Both the position numbers and the translations under genes were made by a program. The notes under the pieces are model-generated. The model had not been told where the DNA came from. It made no database searches and saw only the letters and a list, made by a program, of their open reading frames with translations. From Macrothele yani (lineage: Eukaryota > Arthropoda > Arachnida > Araneae > Macrothelidae), in assembly GCA_039090855.1 (NCBI GenBank), contig CM076990.1, positions 199,893,232 to 199,957,231 on the forward strand: 64,000 nt of DNA, read 5' to 3'. This document shows positions 56,581 to 64,000 of this stretch, piece by piece. Position 1 is the stretch's first letter. Every line of letters begins with the position of its first letter.

Positions 56581-59035
56581 GCATAAAACCAAACTGAACA
56601 TCCCACATTTTCTCCGATTTAAGACCCCGTACTTTTTCAATAACAGCCTTACCAAACACTTTCCATGGCACACTCAGTAGGCTAATACCACGATAGTTCC
56701 TGCAGTCAGTCTGATCACCTTTGTCCTTATACAAGGGTACAATGATAGGAATGGTCCCCTCAGGATTGGAAGGATGCTAACTCCCAGCACAACTGGCAAA
56801 TTTTAGTTAATCCGTCAATTACAGAGTCACCACCATATTTCGAAATCTCGGCACTTATGCCATCAACTCCAAGAGCCTTACCATTTTGAAGAGATTTAAG
56901 AGCTTTACACACTTCTCTTGATATACCTCCTGTGCTTCCATCCCTCACTGTGACATCATCTTTGCTGTCCTGATCTAATAAGTCACAGAAGTATTCACCC
57001 CATCTTTCACTAAACTCATTGGGCTCCCATATCATTTCCCCGATCTTATTCTTCACACAACTTAAAACTTTGTTTCCCCTATTTTTCCTGAGCCTCATGT
57101 TCTTCCAGAAAGGCTTCCTATCTTTCCAAAAAGTCAATTCATGCCTTTCCACCTTCTCCTTCCTATCTTTTGCCTTACTCTGGTAAACCAGCTTAGGATT
57201 CACGCTTCTTACAGCGATATTCATCCACAGAAACTCTACCTTGCAACATCCCCAAATAGGCTTCCTTTTTTTCTCTTTACTGCCTCTTCAATTTCACTAT
57301 TCCACTATCATCACCTTTATTGTTACCCACTATTGTGGTGCCACAGACCTCTTTAGCAGCAGTGACAACACAATTCTTAAAACATTCCCACTTCTTTTCT
57401 ACATCCCTCTCACCAGACTTCAGCTCCTTCAGTCGTTCTGTGAGTAATATACTGATTTCATTGTCCCGTTCCGCCAATCTGTCTTGGCTCCACGGGGACT
57501 TATTGAGCACCTTGGATGTTATTTTGATATGTTGCGACAATTATCCTGCCTTGAGACGCGGTTCGGACCCTGGCCACCCCAATGGCCCAGAGACCAGCCC
57601 GTGGTGACGTGCTGGCAGGCGACCTAGTATACCTTGTCTGGGTTCCCGCTCTGTCTGGCGGGATAGGTCGTTTTACTTTATCGTTGACTGGAAGATTCCT
57701 TGCCCTCGAACTTTTTTTGGGGAATAATTTCCCTTTATTTTCTTTTTCAAAACATCTACACACATGTATGCACTGTCCTCAAGCTTAGGACTTACAACAT
57801 CAAGAGATAGCAAAAAATTTATTTACAGAATATTTACATTGGTGGTCTCTTCGTCTGCTTTCCCACAGACTTCTACCCTCATTCATCTTCCGAATCGCTT
57901 TCGGTGTGCACGTTCACCTCCTGCGTTTTGGTCTCCGTTTGATTGGGGAAGATGGTATGTTGCTGGAGGGTTAGCCTTTCAACCAAGGCTATTATCCCCC
58001 TCCTGTTAATGGAAGATTGGATGAGCAGATCCAATTTTCGCGTTCTTTGCACACCTGGGATCAGTGTGTTTCTCCATTCGGCGAAGCCACTGCATTCAAG
58101 TACGCAGAGTAATGCTGATAATCTTCAAGGAGCCTATAAACCTTTATTCTTTCTGTCCAGGGCCTCTTCCTATTCCTTTTCCTCCAACCAACATTCAGTT
58201 TCCCTCGTGACACTACCAAGTGATGATCAGAACCAACATCCGCACCCCTCAAACGAGTGTCAACAACAAAGTGTTTCAGATGTTGATCGTAGACAACAAA
58301 ATCTATCACAGTCTTTTGACCAAGAGTACGATTTTCCCAAGTATATGTGTGGATATACTTGTAGTTGAAAAATTTATTAGATACACACAAAACATTCTCA
58401 ATGCAGAGTTCAATTAATATTTCACCATTATCATTTACACAAGGATTATTAAACTTGTCCACAACATTGTCAGAAATTGCGTTCTGCACACCTACTCTAG
58501 CATTGAAATCCCCTGCTATTAAAACTTTTTCTTTAGCACCAAACTGGCTCAAAACAGCTTTTAGCTCATTCCAGAAATCTTCCTTCTTATCAGAAGGTCA
58601 CAAGGAGCATACACAACAATTACAATTCTCTGAAGTTTCACTTTCAAACGAATCCAGAGAATTCTCACTTACAAAACTATAGTAAACCAAGTTGTTCTTC
58701 ATCTTTTCACTTAAAATCACACGTACACCAGCCTGTCCACTCACATTATCCAATACTCCAGACCACACTCACATGCCATTCACTTCTTTTACCGCAATTT
58801 CTTTCTTTTTGGTTTCACTTACATATAGTACATTCAATCTATACTTATTCATCTCCTCAATCACCTCATTCATCTTGCCATTTATACCTCTGGTATTCCA
58901 TACACTAATCTTACATTCACTTAGCAGAGATCTCTTTCTCAAACGCCATTTTGAAAGTCCAGGTCGATTCCATGGTGGACCATCCTTCTCAAGTGTGGTA
59001 GGTCCACCATATCCCATACTTGAGTCCGGGTATTG
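56580..59035 (-). mobile_element. LINE-B, endonuclease to early reverse transcriptase, interrupted
   Basis: Minus strand: KISVWNTRGINGKMNEVIEE and LNVLYVSETKKKE (58790-58915, endonuclease start), KVLIAGDFNARVGVQNA (58500-58530), DVGSDHHLVV (58215-58245), then a 658-bp foreign insertion, ERLKELKSGERDVEKKW, KNKIGEMIWEPNEFSERWGE, GKALGVDGISAE, DKGDQTDCRNYRGISLLSVP and WDVQFGFM near 56580. The reverse transcriptase is then cut off by the YIDD element. Frameshifts and stops are present throughout. Confidence 0.88.
57449..58106 (-). mobile_element. 658-bp insertion of unknown type within LINE-B
   Basis: Flanked by GAGTAAT on both sides (57442-57448, 58107-58113), with LINE-B continuous across the gap (compare 60160-60215). 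More GC-rich than its surroundings. On the minus strand a short frame ends RTRKLDLLIQSSINRRGI, FPNQTETKTQEV, HTESDSEDE and stop, followed by noncoding sequence with AATAAA. This might be the end of a gag-like gene plus part of an LTR, but I see no clear LTR ends or primer site. Confidence 0.55.
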
Positions 59036-59154
59036 ATTTCTTTTTGTCTTTTTAATCAGGTAAGTACATCAGTGTGGGGGATTAGCCCATGCAGAAGTAG
59101 CAAACTGTACAACCGAGATCTCGGCTGAGTGAGTGCAAGAATGGTGTATGAAAT

Positions 59155-59620
59155 ACTTTTTATCATTAAGCTGTTCTCCGAGATTCAGAGGTTATCTCCA
59201 CAAAGAAATACAAACAACCAGATAATTTTTACTTACTATGGCCATATCAAATTTCTCCATTTACAGCGATCTTAACGTACAACTCAGGCTTCACTGACAT
59301 CCATCATATGCCATGCACAAGGTCTTCTATACTTCATACTCATGATCTTTTTCTCATGCAGACACTCTTGAATCAGATCCTCCCATGACTTCTTTGGCCT
59401 TCCTCTGCCATTTCTTTCTTCCACTTAGGCTAAAAAAAATTCTTAGTATCTCATCACTCATTCTTTCAACATGGCCAAACCACCAAAGCATATTAGTCTC
59501 CACCTTGCTAACATTTTGCTTCACATTACACAACTGCAACATATCTTCATTCCTCATACAATCAGAATGTGTCTTGCCGAGAAGGTGCAATTGTTATTAC
59601 ACAATAGAACATGTCAATCA
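59155..59620 (-). mobile_element. LINE-B, 3' end fragment
   Basis: Minus strand: MRNEDMLQLCNVKQNVSKVE, MLWWFGHVERMSDEILR and KKWQRKAKEVMGGSDSRV, then the shared 3' UTR to about 59160. It matches 35402-35830. It lies immediately upstream (in its own orientation) of the endonuclease start of the other LINE-B piece, in a head-to-tail order. Confidence 0.88.
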
Positions 59621-60015
59621 GAATGTGCCACGCCAAGAAGGTGCAATTTGTTATTAAGAAACCGTGGTTATCCAATTAAATATTAAAGCGCATTTCGCTT
59701 GTTGGTAAGTTATTTCATGTGTCCTGCAAGTTCCAATAATGTACTGTACAGTAATTTTACGTTAAATGCATTTTACACTAATTTCCCAAATTCCACTTTT
59801 TGTTTGCTTTTTATGACTAGATGCTGTACTTTTGCTTGTAACTTCCCTTTTATTAGTGGTAATAACATTCTGTAAAAAATATTTGAATTCAGCATAAAAT
59901 TTCTTTTAAAATGATGTATAATATGTATTCCTGACTTTACTATTACACTGTATAAGTTGACTTCAAACATCAAAAATTGATTTTCGGTCTACTGGCGCAG
60001 GACTTTTGGCCACGA
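59621..60015. other. Unassigned sequence
   Basis: A short duplication of AATCAGAATGTG with AAGGTGCAATT occurs at 59565-59600 and 59615-59650. Nothing else recognised. Confidence 0.5.
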
Positions 60016-60017
60016 TT

Positions 60018-61170
60018 GTAGTTGTTGACACTCGTGTAATGAGAGATGCGGATGTTGGCTCTGATCATTACTTTGTAGTGTCAGGAGTGAAACAATGTTG
60101 GTTGGAGAAACAGGAATAAAAGAAAAGAGGCCCATGATGAAAAGAATAAAGGTTGAAAGGCTACTTGATCATCAGCATTACTCAAATTCACTCAGAGAAT
60201 GACTGAAGGAGTTGAAGTCAAGTGAGAGGGATGTAGAAAAGAAGTGGTCATGTTTTAAGAACTGTGTTGCCGCTGAAGAGGTGTGACACCCCAATAGTAG
60301 GTGGTATTAGAGGTGATGCTTGGTGGAACAGTGAGATTAAAGAAGCAGTGAAGAGAAAGAAGGAAGCATATTTGGGGATGTTGCAAAGTAGAGTTTTCTG
60401 AGGATAAATATCGCTGTAAGAAGCGTGAGGCAGCTAAGCTGGTTTGCCAGAGCAAGGCAAAAGACAGGAAGAAAAAGGTGGAAAGGCATTAATTGGCTTT
60501 TTGGAAAGATAGGAAGCCTTTCTAGAAAAACATGAGGCTCAGGAAAAATAGGGGAAACAAAGTTTCAAGTTGTGTGAAGAATAGGATCGGAGAAAGGATA
60601 TGGGAACCCAATGAGGTAAGCGAAAGACGGGGCGAATAGGTCAAGAAAGCAAAGGTGATTTCGAGACAGAAGCAGATGATGTCACAGTGAGAGACTGGAG
60701 CAAAGGAGGGATCTCAAGAGAGGAGGTGTGCAAGGCTTTAAAGTCTCTTCTGAATGGTAAGGCTCCAGGAGTAGATGGTATAACTGTTGAGATGATGAAA
60801 TATGGTGGTGACTGGTTAACAGAAATTTGCCATTTGTGCTGGGAGTTAGGAATGGTCCCTCAGGATTGGAAGGATGCTATCATTGTTCCATTGCATAAGG
60901 AAAAAGGTGATCTTACTGACTGCAAGAACTATCATGGTATTAGCTTACAGAGTGTGCCAGCGGAAGTGTTTGGCAAGGTCATTATTGAAAAGATACCAGG
61001 TGTTACATTAGAGAAAGTGCGGGATGTATGGAGTGGTTTTATGCCTGGTAAAGGCTGCACTAACCAAATTTTTGCATTGCGCATGATGATCGAAAAGTAT
61101 CTGGCTGTTGACAAGAAAGTTTTTGCTGCCTTCATAGATTTAGAGAAAGCTTACGACCGAGTATAATATG
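60018..61170 (+). mobile_element. LINE-B, endonuclease end to motif A
   Basis: Plus strand: DADVGSDHYFVVSG near 60050, LKELKSSERDVEKKW near 60205, then after several shifts an open frame 60687-61166: VCKALKSLLNGKAPGVDGIT, WELGMVPQDWKDAIIVPLHK, NYHGISLQSVPAEVFGK, GFMPGKGCTNQIFALRMMI and FAAFIDLEKAYDRV (motif A). It ends there; no YADD part follows. Confidence 0.9.
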
Positions 61171-61328
61171 ATACAGGGATCATAGCATACTTCTGGAAAA
61201 TTTTAGGTAGGAATTTTAGGAATTTTTGGGAAAATTTTAGGAGTGTATTTCAATAAAAACTAGATGTACATTTGTATACATCTAGTAAAACAATTTCGTA
61301 TTCATTGTAAAGAGTTTGCTTCACACCC
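61171..61328. other. Spacer with a short hairpin
   Basis: ACTAGATGTACA (61258-61269) and TATACATCTAGT form a 12-bp inverted repeat around TTTG. No ORF. Confidence 0.6.
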
Positions 61329-61882
61329 TTCAACCATATATACTGATAGACTGCGCATGACATCAAAATTTATGGCTCCAACATAAAATCCCATGACATC
61401 AGTCAAAAAGATGGGTTACACCTGCTGTGCTTATGGTTGCTCTGAGCGATATAGTAAAGGAAGTTCTATGATTTTTCATGCGTAAGAAACGAATTAAATA
61501 CCTAAGTCAATAAAGTTCAATTACTTAACCAGAAACTTGCAGCTATTGATATAAAAATATAGTAACTTAAGAAAAAAAAAATGGAATGCATGTTCCAAAT
61601 TCTTCGCAAATGTTAATCACATTATAAATCACGAAATGTAAACAATCCGATCATGCATGTATATAGCTCATAAGTAAACTTACCTGAAGAGTTTTCATTA
61701 TATATGAGGCGCATTCACATAATACACCGAAAACACTGAAGTTCTGCAGCGTAAATTAGTAATCATAACAGCATTTTTACACGAAATTTGGAGTCTGATG
61801 ATGACGTGCCCAATGTTGGAGCCATGGCGGCTTTGATGCAGCTATTGCCAATGCGCAGTCCATTAGTATATATGGTCGAAGT
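61329..61882 (+). mobile_element. P-element-like deletion derivative with THAP exon
   Basis: 554 bp. Ends share about 25 bp inverted (TTCAACCATATATACTGATA at left; TTCGACCATATATACTAATG at right) plus a subterminal GGCTCCAACAT. TCACACCC stands at 61321-61328 and again at 61883-61890, an 8-bp duplication as in P elements (two bases outside the aligned right repeat). Near the left end is MGYTCCAYGCSERYSKGSS then MIFHA (from 61412), the first part of a THAP zinc finger, followed by a GTAAG splice donor at about 61482. The rest of the transposase is deleted. Confidence 0.75.
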
Positions 61883-61890
61883 TCACACCC

Positions 61891-62150
61891 AAATTTTTTG
61901 CATAACGTCTAATGTCTAAGTATGATTTACTTCTAATGTTCAGTTCTTATCTTTTCACGTGTTATTATCATATTCAAGTATATTTACCACATTCAAGTTT
62001 CACTTTGAACCTTAATATGCTGTTGAACCAGAAGCAATTGACGATTTTCACAGTAAAGTTTTCAGGTTTCACATTAAATTATAATATCCTAAAAAGGTAA
62101 TTAAAAACCAAGAACTATGTACAATTGTTAACTGAATTACTTTTTTCATA
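61891..62150. other. Unassigned AT-rich sequence
   Basis: No feature recognised. Confidence 0.5.
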
Positions 62151-62153
62151 TTA

Positions 62154-64000
62154 TTGTTTCAACCTTTTCCTGATAAGCCTATCTTTTTCTGCTTCCACCA
62201 CAACTAATTTACTTTCAGTTTTCTTTATTTCAACTGAACCTTGTATGATCAAGTTAGAGGCAACTGCTATTTCAACAGTATTTTGTTTTTCTACAGCTTT
62301 TCTCATTCTTTCTGTTCCCTCTTGAATTACTGCTAGGGAGGCTTCTTTATCTTTTTTAAACCTATTTATTTCTGCATCATTTTCTTTTATTTTGTCATCA
62401 AACTCAGCTTTTCTTTTTTTCTCTAGCTGCTTTTCCTTATTTTCCCTCTCTTTCTGCTTTCTTTCTTTTACCTTTTTTGATTCTTCTTCCTTCAGCTTAT
62501 CAACATACTCTTTATAAAATTTATGTGAATCACAAACACTATTTAACAAATTTCTTGTTATGGGAACTTTACTTACACATCCATAGTGTTTAATGGCCCC
62601 TTTAACTATTCTTAATGATGTTATAGTTGAGTCTTTTAAGTTAGCCTTGTCCTTCCTTAACAGAGCAGTGTTAACCGAAAATCCCCTTTCTGCATCAGCC
62701 TTACCATGAGGTAAAACTAAAATTGACTTTATGAGTTTAGCAAGATTTGAGTATTTTTCTTTTCCGCTAGAAAAATATATTAAATATATTACGCCAGTAA
62801 TGATCAATCCGCACTGGAATATGCCCTTCCTCTGAAAATTTCACTAGTTCATCTAGAGTTGGCTTATCAGAATTTAAAAGTTTCCACTCTTCTCTTACTC
62901 TATCAATTTGTTCTTCAGAAAGATGCAAAACACTTGAAATTCTGGTTATTTCCAAAAGTCCTTCAGTGACTGAAAGTTGAGTTGACTCTTTCTTTGGTTC
63001 TTTTACCTTTAAAACTTCTATGTCTCTTAGCTTTTGATTGCAGAATGGCAAATTTGACTTTAAATATTTTGTGGTTGCAATTAGTGATGATCTTACATCT
63101 AAGAGAAATAATTTCTGCCTGGTCTCCTGAACATTCCTGAGGAGATTTTTTGTCTTCATACCAACTTCTAACTCCCCTAGTTTTTTCCATGAATTTTTGT
63201 TTTCAAAATCTACATTCTTTAGGTCTTCTCCAAATTTCCCTGCAATAACGTCATCTTGGATAAACTGAGCCATAACATTCCTCATTAAAGTATTTAAATC
63301 AGAATATAACTGGTGTATTTTGGGTTCTTCACTCTGACAACATAATGAAAACTTTTCAAAATTTTGGTGTGAAAATGAAATTAATGCTAAATAACAAGGA
63401 GTTAGCTCATTTTTCAGGAAACAGTGAATTCTTTTATATCTTGCTGAATTGCGTAGTTGTTTTTCAAATATTTTTTGAGATGGCAAGAAGTTTAAAAAAT
63501 ATTCTGTAATATTTAGCCATTGATCCAAGCGCCTCTGGGCTGCAGAACCAACGGTTAACCATCTGTTGCTGACATGACCCAAAAGAAATTTGGCTGTGAC
63601 CAATGTTATATCCTTGACAGATTTATAATCCTCTCGTCTTGCAGCACTACTCTTTAAAAAGTAATGCATATCAGTAGCAAATTCGTCAAAATCTATATTT
63701 AAGCTTGTCAAAAAAATTTTAAATGCATTACTAAAAACACGCAGGCTGCAAAAACCTAGTTCCAAAGATTACTGGCCTGTTTCTTGTTTTACAACTTCAT
63801 TGAATTTGCATAAAAAGCACTTATTTACATTTGGGCTGTCCATGGATACACAGATAATTCTGTTCAATGAAATATTGAAGGATGATAACACATCAAGAAT
63901 TTCTTTTAGCAAAATATCTGCTGTTGCATGACCCAGAAAAACGCTTGTTAGGTATCGGCAAGAAACTGAATTTATTTCTGAAGACCAGTACCTGAGATAC
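62154..64000 (-). pseudogene. hAT-superfamily transposase-like gene with coiled-coil tail, partial
   Basis: Runs off the right edge on the minus strand. Frame from the edge: CRYLTSVFLGHATADILLKE, then SMDSPNVNKCFLCKFNEVVK, an in-frame TAA near 63768, then 332 open codons: GFCSLRVFSNAFKIF, ATDMHYFLKSSAARREDY, SNRWLTVGSAAQRRLDQW, then the LPSQKIFEKQLRNSARY region and VREEWKLLNSDKPTLDELVK. Near 62770-62805 the frame shifts by one to the C-terminal part: SSGKEKYSNLAKLIKSILVL, PHGKADAERGFSVN (hAT dimerisation domain), ITSLRIVKGAIKHYG, then about 110 residues of Lys/Glu-rich coiled coil ending KDRLIRKRLKQ at 62154. Long open stretches with only two lesions suggest a fairly young copy. Confidence 0.82.

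Noticed and set aside
1..64000. tRNA, rRNA or other housekeeping RNA genes
   Set aside because: I looked for tRNA-like A and B boxes with cloverleaf potential and for rRNA-like stretches and saw none I could support; a covariance scan would be needed to exclude them.

Overview
The window is eukaryotic nuclear DNA. It has spliced exons, large AT-rich introns, (AT)n, (TG)n and (CA)n microsatellites, and dense decaying transposons (RTE-type LINEs, Penelope-like elements, hAT, Tc1/mariner, piggyBac, P-like). There is no bacterial operon structure. The mixture (DUF4817-type mariners, piggyBac, several Tc1 groups, THAP/P-like DNA elements, an arthropod-style repeated gene) points to an arthropod with a large genome, perhaps an insect. 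This is inference from TE content and intron size; the species cannot be named.

One host gene is recognisable: PEX1, the AAA+ ATPase of the peroxisomal PEX1-PEX6 receptor-recycling complex, on the minus strand. Three consecutive exons are visible (44191-44490, 39244-39470, 18189-18359). Splice sites and codon phases match across both introns of 4.7 kb and 20.9 kb. The 5' exons lie to the right of the window or were not found, and the 3' exons lie to the left. Most of the window is PEX1 intron or downstream intron filled with mobile elements. The 5'-most visible exon shows a reading-frame conflict.

Layout: 1-12183 holds a cluster of RTE-clade LINE copies (fragment, A plus, B minus, C plus, D plus) separated only by short AT-rich spacers. 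12184-18188 holds a Tc1 remnant, RTE copies E, F and G, and the first copy of an unclassified 3'-region repeat. 18189-24880 holds a PEX1 exon, a mariner remnant, RTE copy H and a broken arthropod repeat gene. 24875-32312 holds two head-to-head Penelope-like elements (PLE1a, PLE1b), PLE1b being split by a hAT transposon with a perfect 8-bp target duplication. 32315-37443 holds piggyBac fragments, an inverted (probably twin-primed) second LINE family called LINE-B here, and a mariner with clear ends. 37446-44490 is PEX1 intron and exons with Tc1, hAT and a hAT-like non-autonomous element carrying a heat-shock-like promoter signature. 44491-50960 holds a second Penelope-like element (PLE2) broken by a DUF4817-type mariner and by full-length RTE copy I. 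50960-64000 holds further broken transposons, a YIDD reverse transcriptase element with its long 3' repeat, several LINE-B pieces, a P-like deletion derivative with a THAP exon, and a hAT-like transposase gene running off the right edge.

The RTE family is the dominant player (ten copies). Full-length copy I is 3188 bp with a 10-bp target duplication. Its single ORF of about 984 codons encodes an AP-type endonuclease plus reverse transcriptase, and the stop codon lies only two bases before an (ATG)n tail. Copy C keeps an uninterrupted 800-codon ORF; the other copies carry stops or frameshifts or are 5'-truncated. No convincingly novel defence or metabolic system was found. The strongest leads are candidate hammerhead ribozymes conserved in both PLE1 copies, the heat-shock-like promoter inside a hAT-like element, hairpin inverted duplications inside two dead transposase genes, and the unclassified 3'-region repeat attached to a YIDD reverse transcriptase.
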